Part shown: piece after piece, positions 1-7,818 of the stretch
Numbering within the stretch: position 1 is the stretch's first letter
How the letters are laid out: each line of letters opens with the position of its first letter
Assembly: GCF_900618535.1 (NCBI RefSeq)
Contig: NZ_UYJA01000001.1
Span: 868,001-932,000 of the forward strand
Length of the DNA stretch: 64,000 bases
DNA from: Pseudomonas bubulae
GTDB lineage: Bacteria > Pseudomonadota > Gammaproteobacteria > Pseudomonadales > Pseudomonadaceae
Direction of reading: 5' to 3'
Position numbers and translations under genes: made by a program
Notes under the pieces: model-generated
What the model was told of the DNA's origin: nothing
What the model saw: the letters and a program-made list of their open reading frames with translations, nothing else
The model's database searches: none

Positions 1-929
1 CCATCTGACTGGCGCACGAAAGGCAGCGAACAGATCCCGCGTGCTTCATTACCCGAGTTGGTATCGATCAGATGGGAGCCGCGCAGCTCACCTTCGCGGT
101 TATAAACCTTGAGGCAGTACGGGTCGAGAATCTCGCCCGGCAACTCATCCTCGGGCCCCGGCTTGAACCAGCGCTCGTCGGGGTAATGCACAAACTCGGC
201 ATTGGCGATCTCCTCGCCCCAGAACTGATCGTTATAGAAGAAGTTACAGTTCAGGCGCTCGATAAACTCGCCCAGGGCCGACGCCAGCGCGCCCTCCTTG
301 GTAGCGCCCTTGCCGTTGGTAAAACACATCGGCGACTGCGCATCGCGAATATGCAGCGACCACACATTGGGCACGATATTGCGCCACGAAGCGATTTCGA
401 TCTTCATCCCCAGGCCAGCCAGAATGGCGGACATATTGGCGATGGTCTGCTCCAGGGGCAGGTCCTTGCCGGCGATAAAGGTACCGCCTTCAGAACCGGA
501 CGCCGGCATCAACAGGGCCTGAGCATCGGCGTCGAGGTTCTCCACCTCTTCAATGACAAACTCGGGGCCGGCCTGCACCACTTTCTTTACCGTGCAGCGG
601 TCGATGGAGCGCAGAATGCCCTGACGGTCCTTCTCGGAAATATCCGCCGGCAACTCGACCTGAATCTTGAAAATCTGGTTATAGCGGTTTTCGGGGTCGA
701 CAATATTGTTCTGCGACAGGCGAATATTCTCGGTGGGAATATTGCGTGTCGAGCAGTACAACTTCACAAAGTAAGCCGCGCACAGCGCCGACGAAGCCAG
801 AAAGTAATCGAACGGACCAGGAGCCGAACCATCGCCCTTGTAGCGGATGGGCTGATCGGCAACCACGGTGAAGTCATCGAACTTGGCTTCAAGTCGGAGG
901 TTGTCGAGAAAGTTGACCTTGATTTCCAT
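1..929 (-). CDS. ycaO: OsmC domain / YcaO domain protein, 3' end cut by the window edge
   Basis: Reading from 929 leftwards the protein opens with MEIKVNFLDNLRLEAKFDD and an OsmC-like part (about residues 1-145, with the FDYFLASSALCAAYF stretch), followed by the YcaO part: FIAGKDLPLEQ, then ASWRNIVPNVWSLHIRDAQS and CFTNGKGATKEGALASALGE, FIERLNCNFFYND, and RGICSLPFVRQSDG at the window edge. The second part follows E. coli YcaO closely from its start. E. coli YcaO is linked to RimO-dependent methylthiolation of ribosomal protein S12; ATP-dependent amide-backbone chemistry is known for other YcaO proteins. The OsmC part carries a Cys in the position usual for peroxidase-type OsmC proteins, but activity cannot be judged. 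ATG at 927-929 is the first codon matching the OsmC start. At least 309 codons are present; the ATP-binding half lies outside the window. Confidence 0.9.
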   Translation of the reverse strand, partial: MEIKVNFLDNLRLEAKFDDFTVVADQPIRYKGDGSAPGPFDYFLASSALCAAYFVKLYCSTRNIPTENIRLSQNNIVDPENRYNQIFKIQVELPADISEKDRQGILRSIDRCTVKKVVQAGPEFVIEEVENLDADAQALLMPASGSEGGTFIAGKDLPLEQTIANMSAILAGLGMKIEIASWRNIVPNVWSLHIRDAQSPMCFTNGKGATKEGALASALGEFIERLNCNFFYNDQFWGEEIANAEFVHYPDERWFKPGPEDELPGEILDPYCLKVYNREGELRGSHLIDTNSGNEARGICSLPFVRQSD

Positions 930-1036
930 GCGGGATTACCAGAGTTGCTAACAAATAATGGCGGCCATTATCCGGCTTTTACGCGTGAAGTGTTGTGCTT
1001 TTGCGCATAACCCGCAGCCAAGCGCCCCGCTCCTGG

Positions 1037-1194
1037 AGCAACTGCCGAAGGAACGAGGCTGCGATCGACTGCGCAGCAGCCGTAAACCCTGCGAACCTGA
1101 TTTAACAGACACAACACATTGCCTGATTTTGCGACGACTTCGTCGGAGTGCCGCATCACGCCGAACGCAGCCTTCGTTCCTCGTCAGCGACTAC
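1037..1194. repeat. Inverted-repeat element, GCTGCCGAAGGAACGAGGCTGC family
   Basis: The left arm (GCAACTGCCGAAGGAACGAG onward, ending near 1073) is mirrored by the right arm (about 1164-1194), whose reverse complement reads GTAGTCGCTGACGAGGAACG and continues to AAGGCTGCG. The same core returns as a compact hairpin at 45101-45150. This is a common intergenic repeat of Pseudomonas; the arms here have diverged and are about 90 bases apart. Confidence 0.65.
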
Positions 1195-1199
1195 AGCAA

Positions 1200-1490
1200 T
1201 AGAGCAGTACACGCGAACTGAACAGGCCGGCCGGTCGGCCGCCTCGGGGCGCAGTGCTTTTGATCTGGTTGCCCTCCCGGGAGGCCGAGAGGAGGTTCTG
1301 TGGAGTGGGTCGACCGGCATGGATGCCGGGAGAGCCGTGATGGGCCATGGATGGCCCGTGACGGCGTGCCCACGGAGCAGGACCGGAGCGAGGGAACCTG
1401 AGCGCAGCGAAGGCCGTACGATGGGGCGAGGACCTTTTGGTTCATTTTGGGTCCTTCCAAAAGGGACTCGCTGTAAGAGCGAAACCAATA
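1200..1490. repeat. Dispersed Pseudomonas intergenic repeat with false coding potential
   Basis: The plus-strand translation contains TGMDAGRAVMGHGWPVTACP and REPERSEGRTMGRGPFGSFW, followed by the TRCKSET ending. I recall this peptide-like pattern from many Pseudomonas genomes, where it is often annotated as scattered hypothetical proteins. It has no start with a ribosome site and runs into the DUF6124 gene on the other strand, so I treat it as a non-coding repeat, not a gene. Confidence 0.55.
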
Positions 1491-1550
1491 TTCCAGTTAG
1501 ACACAAATGCCGGATATGTACCCGGTGGATCTGTTATTTAAAGCTAAATA

Positions 1551-1576
1551 ACGCGCCTGTCGCCAATCAGGCGCGT
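1551..1576 (-). terminator. Rho-independent terminator of the DUF6124 gene
   Basis: Nine-base perfect stem (ACGCGCCTG / CAGGCGCGT) with an 8-base loop, 7 bases after the stop codon; on the minus strand it is followed by the T-rich TATTTAGCTTTAAAT. Confidence 0.75.
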
Positions 1577-1582
1577 GCTGCT

Positions 1583-1930
1583 TCAGTGCGTTGCCAGCGT
1601 ATCCAGCGACTTGTCGACATACCCCTTGGCCAGCTCCACCAAGTGCATGACCGACAACACCAGATCGCGCGCGGGCCCGCTCAAGCCATTCCCCGCCTCA
1701 TTCGCGCAGGCACCCGCACAGCGCAACAAGTCTGACGCCTGGGCCAGGGCCGCTTCTGAATTGACACTGTGCGGGATGGCAAACAAGGCCGTGCCCAAGG
1801 GGCGAAGAGGCTTATGGTTTTGCAGGTAGTAATTGAGCGCGCGCTCAGCGGCGGCACGGTCCAGCAACGGGTCGTTAGCCTCAGCAGCAGCGAGGGATAA
1901 CACGGGTGGATCGGGGGTGATCTTTTTCAT
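1583..1930 (-). CDS. DUF6124 family protein
   Basis: A 115-residue protein beginning MKKITPDPP, with a middle motif of the form RALNYYLQ, the FAIPHSVNSEAALAQASDLL stretch and the C-terminal LSVMHLVELAKGYVDKSLD helix. These features match the small Pseudomonas proteins now called DUF6124 (earlier merged with DUF3077), whose function is unknown; Pseudomonas genomes often carry several copies. An upstream in-frame ATG would add four residues, but its second codon is part of the ribosome site GGAGAA, which sits 6 bases before the ATG at 1928-1930, so that later ATG is the start. It is monocistronic, ends at a clear terminator, and is preceded by a structured leader. Confidence 0.8.
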   Translation of the reverse strand: MKKITPDPPVLSLAAAEANDPLLDRAAAERALNYYLQNHKPLRPLGTALFAIPHSVNSEAALAQASDLLRCAGACANEAGNGLSGPARDLVLSVMHLVELAKGYVDKSLDTLATH

Positions 1931-1949
1931 GGGGTTCTCCAAATTTATG

Positions 1950-1990
1950 GAGCTGCCCTTGATCGCTACTAAACGAATGGGAAGGCAGCC
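1950..1990 (-). promoter_or_regulatory. Hairpin in the 5' leader of the DUF6124 gene
   Basis: On the minus strand GGCTGCCTTCCC (near 1990) can pair with GGGCAGC (near 1952), 20-60 bases upstream of the start codon. I recall similar leaders (a GGCTGCC...GGTAGCG...GGCAGCTCC pattern before GGAG and ATG) in front of other Pseudomonas DUF6124/DUF3077 genes, which suggests a conserved RNA element. Confidence 0.45.
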
Positions 1991-2755
1991 GTACGCAGGT
2001 TAGTAGACCGGAAAACTTGGAAACCGGCGCACACGAAGGTGCCCTACGCACGGCCACCATAACAATGGCATTTTGCGTCAAGTTTACCAGCCGGGCTACT
2101 AAACCCGACCGCTGAAAGGCAGCGATGGGCCGAGACTATGCCCCGAACTGGACAGGCGCAAGCCAGGGGGATTTTCTAGGATGTTTCACGGCAATGAAAG
2201 CGAAACGTCGTACGAAACGCCTGAAAACAAAGGTCAAAAAACCCCACCTGGCCCCTTACCACCCAACAACGACAACCCACCTCCCAAGCAGCAAACTGTG
2301 AATATTCACCCCTGCGCCGCCCCTATCGCGACCATAAGCCATATTCAAGTCACTGTACTGACACAATCCCGGGCACAACTTTGAAACATGCACTAACTTA
2401 ACGCAGCAACTAAGCCATCATTTAAATTATATAGCTTTATAGTCAGAACTATTATTCCAGGGTTATAAGCCATGCCTGCCCTGCCCCGAAACAAGTTCTA
2501 AAACACTATTTACACAGCCATATCATAGTGCCACTATCCCGCCCGACCGAGCCCTGGCAGGGCTAGGGCGTGCCACAAACCTGCGGTAAAAACACCCGAT
2601 TTCGGGCCCCTAAACACCGGCCTGCGCACACCACCCGTCTGTACACGGCCCCGGCAAGGGCCGCACCCAAGTCCGGGGCAGCGCCCGCCAACAAAGGGCC
2701 CGGCTCAAGAGACCTGCCATTGAGCGGAGTTATTTTTGGTCGAAAATGGCCGAAA

Positions 2756-2773
2756 TGTTATTTATTGTCGAAC
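2756..2773 (+). promoter_or_regulatory. Possible weak copy of the locus motif (TGTTAT-N5-GTCGAAC)
   Basis: TGTTAT, five bases, GTCGAAC matches the right half and following bases of the wcaJ upstream site (TGTTAT, five bases, GTCGAAC at 20301-20317). The left half AATAACA is absent at the right spacing, so this is tentative. It overlaps the inverted repeat TATTGT-CGA-ACAATA. Confidence 0.3.
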
Positions 2774-2979
2774 AATAGATATTGAAATACAGCTATATAG
2801 CTCAAACAAAATCGCCTGCAGATTTAAAGGTTGATATTGCAATCGGTTCGCAGTTAATATTTTGCCCGTTCAATTTCGTACCGACCCTTTATCTGTAATA
2901 AAGCCGGAGCAACTGTGCTCCTGCCCAGGCCATCGCCACATCATACTGATGCCGGCAGCCTTTATTGATAGGCACAGCC

Positions 2980-2997
2980 ACTCCCTGGACAGGGAGT
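2980..2997 (+). promoter_or_regulatory. Hairpin in the leader of the phosphatase gene
   Basis: Perfect 8-base stem ACTCCCTG / CAGGGAGT with a GA loop, 65 bases before the TTG start. No T run follows, so it is more likely a leader structure than a terminator. Confidence 0.4.
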
Positions 2998-3062
2998 ATT
3001 GGTCGTGACGATTCGTTAAGTGCTCTCGCCGGCTGAGCATGTATGGCACAAAGGAAGCTGCC

Positions 3063-3503
3063 TTGTTTAAACGAATCTTGATTGTCTGCATTGGCAATAT
3101 TTGCCGCAGCCCTACCGCCGAGCATCTCTTGCGGGTCGCCCTTGCGCCTACCGACATCGTCGTGAGCTCCGCAGGCCTGAGCGCCGTAAAAAGCAAACCC
3201 ATCGAAGCCACAGCGGCGGCCGTTCTAGAAGAACATGGCCACGCTGTGCCTGAACATATCTCCACCCAGCTGACCGCCGCCAAAATAAATGAAGCCGATC
3301 TTATTTTGGTCATGGAACAACATCATATTAATGGTGTCCTAAGCCTCGCTCCAGAGGCTCGGGGCAAAGTTTTTCTGCTGGGCAAATGGCAAGACAACCG
3401 CGAAATCAACGACCCGTACCGCCAGGGCAAGCCTGCTTTTGTGCATGCGTACGCACTGATTGACACCGCCGTAAATGCATGGGCCCAGCGGATCAAACGC
3501 TGA
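3063..3503 (+). CDS. wzb: Low-molecular-weight protein tyrosine phosphatase (Wzb/Ptp type)
   Basis: Removes phosphate from the C-terminal tyrosines of the partner kinase (next gene) in polysaccharide export systems. The catalytic P-loop CIGNICRS (C-X5-R) stands near the N-terminus, and the general-acid loop with DPYRQGK is near residue 115, as in the family. With the TTG start at 3063 the protein is 146 residues, the usual length, begins MFKRILIVCIGN like its relatives, and has AAGGAAG 6 bases upstream. An in-frame ATG at 3039 would add 8 residues but lacks a ribosome site. The gene is 40 bases upstream of the kinase gene and surely cotranscribed. Confidence 0.92.
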   Translation: MFKRILIVCIGNICRSPTAEHLLRVALAPTDIVVSSAGLSAVKSKPIEATAAAVLEEHGHAVPEHISTQLTAAKINEADLILVMEQHHINGVLSLAPEARGKVFLLGKWQDNREINDPYRQGKPAFVHAYALIDTAVNAWAQRIKR

Positions 3504-3543
3504 GTCATTCCTCGAATTACCTGTGAAGATAAGAAACCGACTT

Positions 3544-5772
3544 ATGCAGCAAACACCCGTGACAAAGCCCCATGAACAAGATGACGACAACGACGAAATC
3601 GACCTGATGGGGTTGTTGGGTACGCTGATCGACCATAAATGGCTGATTGCCGGCGTCACGGGCGTGTTTATGGCTGCGGGGGTTGCTTACGCCCTGTTGG
3701 CTACACCCGTGTACCAGGCGAATGCGCTGATTCAGGTGGAAGCCAAGAAAAACGATATGCTGGGCTTCTCCGATATCGGCAGCATGCTGGGCAAGGAATC
3801 GCCTTCTGCTACAGAAATTGAGCTGATCAAGTCCCGCAGAAACATAGGCGCAGCTGTAGATAATCTCAATCTCGACATTGAAATCACACCAAACCGCTTC
3901 CCAGTGATCGGTGAGTTCTTCGCTCGTCGCTTCAAACCTGAAATAGAAAACGGTGTAGCCAGCCCGATACTTGGCATGAACAGCTTTGCATGGGGGGGGG
4001 AACAGCTGAAACTTTCCGAGCTGCAACTGCCCCAAGAATTGCTAGCAACAGATCTAACATTGATTAGTGGTGAGGAAGGCAGCTTCACTTTGCTTGATGA
4101 AGACAACAATGTACTCGTCAAAGGTAAGGTCGGCCAACCTAGCGAGCAAAATGGTGTAAAGATACTTGTCGAAAGCCTCCGAGCCAACCCCGGCACTGGA
4201 TTTGATGTGGTTCGCTACCCTCGTCTGACCACCATCCTGAAATACCAAAAAGATCTGGATGTCGCAGAGCGCGGTAAAGAGTCCGGCATGGTGGCACTGG
4301 CACTGGAAAGCCCAGAACCGGAAACTGCTATCCGTACTCTGAATGAAATCGCCCGCTTGTACGTTCAACAAAATATTGACCGCACTTCCGCCGAAGCCGC
4401 GCAAAGCTTGGGCTTCCTGAAAAATCAACTGCCGCAAGTGCGCAAAGATCTGGAAAAAGCTGAAAGCGCTCTGAATGCTTTCCAAATCCGCAGCAAGTCG
4501 ATTGATATCAGCCTTGAAGCCAAGGCCATTCTTGACCAGATCGTGGCACTCGACACAAGCATTTCAACCCTGAAGCTGCAACAAGCCGAGATGGATCGCA
4601 AGTTCACTCCACAACATCCGGCTTATCGTGCACTGATGGGCCAACTGGCCGAACTGACCAGCAAGCAACAGCGCCTGGCCAAGCAAGTTGAAAACTTGCC
4701 AACAACTCAGCAAGAACTATTAAGCCTGACCCGCGACCTGAAAGTCAGCACCGAAATATATACCCAGCTGCTGAACAAATCCCAAGAGCTAGATGTAATG
4801 CGAGCAGGCGCTGTGGGCAATGTTCGGTTGATTGACGTTGCAGATGTGGACCTGAAAAATCCTGTTAAACCGAAAAAAGCATTAATTGTATTAGTCGCTA
4901 CACTGCTCGGCGCGCTTTTAGCAATTGGTTGGGTGCTATTTCGTAAGGCGCTAAACCGCGGAGTGGAAAATCCGGATGACATCGAAAAGCTAGGTTTGCC
5001 TGTATATGCATCTATACCGTTTAGCTCATTACAAAAAGTAGAGGACGAAAAAAGCCCTAATGGCCGAGGTAAACGAACCACGCCATTGCTGGCAAGTAGT
5101 CATCCAACAGATTTAGCAATTGAAGGGTTGCGCAGCCTGCGCACCAGCCTGCATTTTGCAATGCTGGAAGCCAACAATAACCGCCTGATGATCTCCGGCC
5201 CAAGCCCCAAGGTTGGCAAGTCCTTTGTCTCCGCCAACCTTGCAGCAGTTATTGCACAATCGGGGCAGCGAGTACTGCTGGTAGACGTGGATATGCGTAA
5301 AGGCTATATCCATAAAATGTTTGGTATCCCTGTAGAGAACGGTCTATCCGATTTACTGGCCAAACGCTGCGAGCTTGATACTGCCATTCATAAAACTGAA
5401 ATTGAGAATCTCGATGTTATTGGTCGCGGGCAAATCCCGCCAAACCCATCCGAACTGTTGATGCATAAAAACTTCACCGAGTTCCTTGAAGAAATCAGTG
5501 ACAGGTACGACCAAGTAATTCTCGATACACCTCCATTCTTGGCAGTAACAGATGCGGCCATTGTCGGCCGTCAGTCTGGCACCAACTTGATTGTGACTCG
5601 TTTCGAACTGAACCCGGCTCGAGAAGTGGAATTGACGATGCGCCGCTTTGCCCAAAATGGAATAGAGCTTAAAGGCGCAATTTTTAATGGCGTTGAAAAG
5701 CGCGCATCAGCAAAGTATGGCTATGGTGCATACGGTTACTATAACTACGAATACAAGTCGGACAGCGTTTAA
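3544..5772 (+). CDS. wzc: Polysaccharide copolymerase / BY-kinase (Wzc type)
   Basis: Inner-membrane chain-length and export regulator that autophosphorylates on tyrosine. Order of parts: short cytoplasmic N-terminus, first membrane segment (WLIAGVTGVFMAAGVAYALL, about residues 35-54), Wzz domain, periplasmic coiled-coil with GNVR-like region, second membrane segment (ALIVLVATLLGALLAIGWVLF, about 446-466), then the kinase domain: Walker A GPSPKVGKSF (about 552), Walker A' LLVDVDMRKG (about 580) and Walker B VILDTPPF (about 657). The tail YGYGAYGYYNYEY is the tyrosine cluster dephosphorylated by Wzb. The protein is 742 residues (E. coli Wzc 720). Start ATG 3544 gives the usual short acidic N-terminus; a longer frame would overlap wzb. 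A run of nine G at 3992-4000 lies inside the Wzz-domain coding part and could slip. Confidence 0.93.
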   Translation: MQQTPVTKPHEQDDDNDEIDLMGLLGTLIDHKWLIAGVTGVFMAAGVAYALLATPVYQANALIQVEAKKNDMLGFSDIGSMLGKESPSATEIELIKSRRNIGAAVDNLNLDIEITPNRFPVIGEFFARRFKPEIENGVASPILGMNSFAWGGEQLKLSELQLPQELLATDLTLISGEEGSFTLLDEDNNVLVKGKVGQPSEQNGVKILVESLRANPGTGFDVVRYPRLTTILKYQKDLDVAERGKESGMVALALESPEPETAIRTLNEIARLYVQQNIDRTSAEAAQSLGFLKNQLPQVRKDLEKAESALNAFQIRSKSIDISLEAKAILDQIVALDTSISTLKLQQAEMDRKFTPQHPAYRALMGQLAELTSKQQRLAKQVENLPTTQQELLSLTRDLKVSTEIYTQLLNKSQELDVMRAGAVGNVRLIDVADVDLKNPVKPKKALIVLVATLLGALLAIGWVLFRKALNRGVENPDDIEKLGLPVYASIPFSSLQKVEDEKSPNGRGKRTTPLLASSHPTDLAIEGLRSLRTSLHFAMLEANNNRLMISGPSPKVGKSFVSANLAAVIAQSGQRVLLVDVDMRKGYIHKMFGIPVENGLSDLLAKRCELDTAIHKTEIENLDVIGRGQIPPNPSELLMHKNFTEFLEEISDRYDQVILDTPPFLAVTDAAIVGRQSGTNLIVTRFELNPAREVELTMRRFAQNGIELKGAIFNGVEKRASAKYGYGAYGYYNYEYKSDSV

Positions 5773-6233
5773 CCTCGCATTAACATAAGCAGTTTAGAGC
5801 CCTCTGATATTTTAAGAGCGCTCTTTTACTGCTTAATCTACGCAAAAAACATTACTTAAAAAGTATGGACTGCTTTCAGGGACTTGCGGGTAATCCTGGG
5901 GCGGTAGCGTGCCTAAATGACTATTGAAAGCTACTGACCATGAGCACTTCGAGTACTTTTAGAACACAAATCAGGCAAAAATAAACTTTCATTCGCGCAA
6001 TAAAAAATATAGCCAGGTATATTTTATGGCCAAGCAAAAAATCTAGAAACAATAGATAGCTAATTAAGTTTTTTAATGCTTACTATGCTTGAACAGATAG
6101 GAAAATCGAAGTCGAAATTTCAGAACAGCAAAAACTTACTAAGTGACAAATATTAAAACGCACACCATTCCAGCCACATTTTTAAATAATTTTACAACTA
6201 TTTATTTCTCTTCATACGATCAAAGGGAATGAC
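5773..6233 (+). other. AT-rich leader between wzc and ugd containing the ops element
   Basis: No gene. It starts with an imperfect hairpin (AAGCAGT at about 5788 pairing with ACTGCTT near 5835, with GAGC/GCTC inside), then the JUMPstart/ops element, then about 320 bases of AT-rich leader before the ugd ribosome site AAAGGGA. Confidence 0.6.
5900..5911 (+). promoter_or_regulatory. ops element within a JUMPstart sequence (RfaH recruitment)
   Basis: GGCGGTAGCGTG is an exact ops core. The upstream bases GGTAATCCTGG resemble the JUMPstart consensus GTTAAGCCAGG that precedes it in enterobacterial O-antigen and capsule operons. RfaH binds ops in the paused transcription bubble and suppresses termination over long, AT-rich operons. 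Its position, after wzc and 320 bases before ugd, marks the start of the ugd-wzx-wzy part. Confidence 0.85.
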
Positions 6234-7556
6234 ATGAAAGTAACAGTTTTTGGCATCGGTTACGTCGGTTTAGTACAAGGGGCTGTTCTCGCGGAAGTCG
6301 GCCATGACGTGGTCTGTGTTGACATCGATGCCAATAAGGTCGAACTTCTTAAGCAAGGGCATATCCCAATCTATGAACCAGGCTTAGAAGCACTAGTTAA
6401 AGAAAACCATGCATCCGGACGTTTAAATTTCACCACTGATGCTGCGGCTGGCGTCAAACACGGAGAGGTGCAGTTTATTGCCGTGGGCACTCCTCCTGAT
6501 GAAGATGGATCCGCAGACCTGAAATATGTACTCGCAGTTGCCGAAAGCATTGCTCAACATATGGAAAGTCATCAGATAATTATTGATAAGTCTACTGTTC
6601 CTGTCGGCACAGCGGATAAAGTCAGCGCACGAATCGCACATGTTTTAGCACTTCGTGAACGCAAGGACTTGAGTTTCGATGTAGTGTCTAACCCAGAGTT
6701 TCTTAAAGAAGGCTCTGCAGTTGCTGACTGTATGCGCCCTGATCGCATTGTTATTGGTACCAGCAGCGCGACGACCGAAGACGTTATGAGGGAACTATAT
6801 GCCCCTTTTAATCGTAACCACGAAAAGATCATCGTCATGGATGTTCGCAGTGCCGAGCTGACCAAGTACGCGGCGAACTGTATGTTAGCAACAAAAATTA
6901 GCTTCATGAACGAAATGGCTAACCTGGCAGAAATGCTTGGTGCCGACATAGAAATGGTTCGTCAAGGTATCGGCTCCGACCCTCGTATCGGCTACCAGTT
7001 TTTGTACGCCGGCGTGGGTTACGGTGGTTCTTGCTTCCCAAAAGATGTACAAGCGCTTATCCGAACAGCTGACAGTATAGATTTTGACTCTAAAGTCCTG
7101 AAGGCAGTTGAAAGTCGCAACGACGAACAAAAGACTAACTTGTTCAAAAAAATCAACAAACACTTTGACGGCAATCTATTAGGAAAAACGTTCGCCCTCT
7201 GGGGTCTCAGTTTCAAACCTAATACTGATGATATGCGTGAAGCTCCAAGTCGTGTTTTGATAGAGGCGCTGTGGAAAGCTGGTGCTAAAGTACAAGCTTA
7301 TGATCCAGAAGCAATGGAAGAGACACAACGCATTTATGGTGATCGCGATGATCTAAGCCTGTGCGGCACAAAAGAATCTGCACTCAAAGGTGCTGATGCT
7401 CTTGTAATCGTAACCGAATGGCAAGCGTTCAAAGCCCCAGACTTCGATGTTATTAAGCAGCAACTTAAAAAAGCAATTATCTTTGACGGCCGAAATTTAT
7501 TTGAGCCCAAAAGAATGAAAAACAAAGATATTACTTATTTTTCGATAGGCCGATAA
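6234..7556 (+). CDS. ugd: UDP-glucose 6-dehydrogenase
   Basis: Oxidises UDP-glucose twice with NAD+ to UDP-glucuronate, a sugar donor for acidic polysaccharides. The 440-residue protein starts with the Rossmann motif [12 protein letters not shown]; later come the [11 protein letters not shown] segment, the hinge helix around [19 protein letters not shown], the catalytic cysteine in [11 protein letters not shown] (about residue 264) and the C-terminal NAD-cofactor half with [16 protein letters not shown]. All expected residues are there. AAAGGGA stands ahead of the ATG. The gene follows the ops element and is separated from the next gene by a hairpin, so readthrough may depend on antitermination. 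Confidence 0.95.
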   Translation: MKVTVFGIGYVGLVQGAVLAEVGHDVVCVDIDANKVELLKQGHIPIYEPGLEALVKENHASGRLNFTTDAAAGVKHGEVQFIAVGTPPDEDGSADLKYVLAVAESIAQHMESHQIIIDKSTVPVGTADKVSARIAHVLALRERKDLSFDVVSNPEFLKEGSAVADCMRPDRIVIGTSSATTEDVMRELYAPFNRNHEKIIVMDVRSAELTKYAANCMLATKISFMNEMANLAEMLGADIEMVRQGIGSDPRIGYQFLYAGVGYGGSCFPKDVQALIRTADSIDFDSKVLKAVESRNDEQKTNLFKKINKHFDGNLLGKTFALWGLSFKPNTDDMREAPSRVLIEALWKAGAKVQAYDPEAMEETQRIYGDRDDLSLCGTKESALKGADALVIVTEWQAFKAPDFDVIKQQLKKAIIFDGRNLFEPKRMKNKDITYFSIGR

Positions 7557-7576
7557 CATCAGCACACTTTGAAAGT

Positions 7577-7605
7577 GCGCCTGGCGAAACATTATAGCCA
7601 GGCGC
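7577..7605 (+). terminator. Terminator-like hairpin after ugd
   Basis: Nine-base perfect stem GCGCCTGGC / GCCAGGCGC with an 11-base loop, 20 bases after the ugd stop. Only a poor T tract (CTTGTATG) follows, so it may be a pause or partial terminator. Confidence 0.5.
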
Positions 7606-7818
7606 CTTGTATGCAACCTTATAAAAGACAACCTTACATCCTAGCTCTCCGCAACAATTCATATCAAGCCCGCGCATGTAAATCAGACAAAAACTAAATA
7701 TCATATAACGTACAGCACCACATAATACCCGTAACCCCTTGCGTTGCCATACACGTTCTGCGAAGGAAATAACTCAATAAAAACGCCATAACAGCTAGCC
7801 ATTGAAAGCAGGACAAGA

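Larger units (their letters stand above)
930..1550. other. Intergenic region built of Pseudomonas repeats
   Basis: No credible gene. The left half (about 1037-1194) is a large imperfect inverted repeat and the right half (about 1200-1490) is a dispersed repeat unit that mimics coding sequence; both are listed separately. The remaining bases show no recognisable promoter or RNA. Confidence 0.7.
2082..3038. other. Long AT-rich intergenic region upstream of the polysaccharide locus
   Basis: No convincing gene; short open frames here lack ribosome sites and family resemblance. It contains a perfect inverted repeat AGCCCTG-G-CAGGGCT (2550-2564), a GC-rich patch (about 2620-2710), the TATTGT-CGA-ACAATA inverted repeat (2763-2777) and the leader hairpin at 2980-2997. 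Such a long upstream region is consistent with a heavily regulated exopolysaccharide promoter. Confidence 0.6.

Noticed and set aside
72..1010. Long plus-strand open frame (312 codons)
   Set aside because: It is the antisense of the OsmC-YcaO gene; the minus-strand protein has clear family motifs and this one has none.
1148..1735. 195-codon plus-strand frame
   Set aside because: Made of dispersed repeat sequence and the antisense of the DUF6124 gene; no ribosome site.
2181..2384. 67-codon frame MFHGNESETSYETPENKGQK in the upstream gap
   Set aside because: No ribosome site, Pro/Asn-rich low-complexity composition, no family resemblance.
5788..5835. Terminator after wzc
   Set aside because: The hairpin is imperfect and is not followed by a T run; it is kept only as a leader structure.
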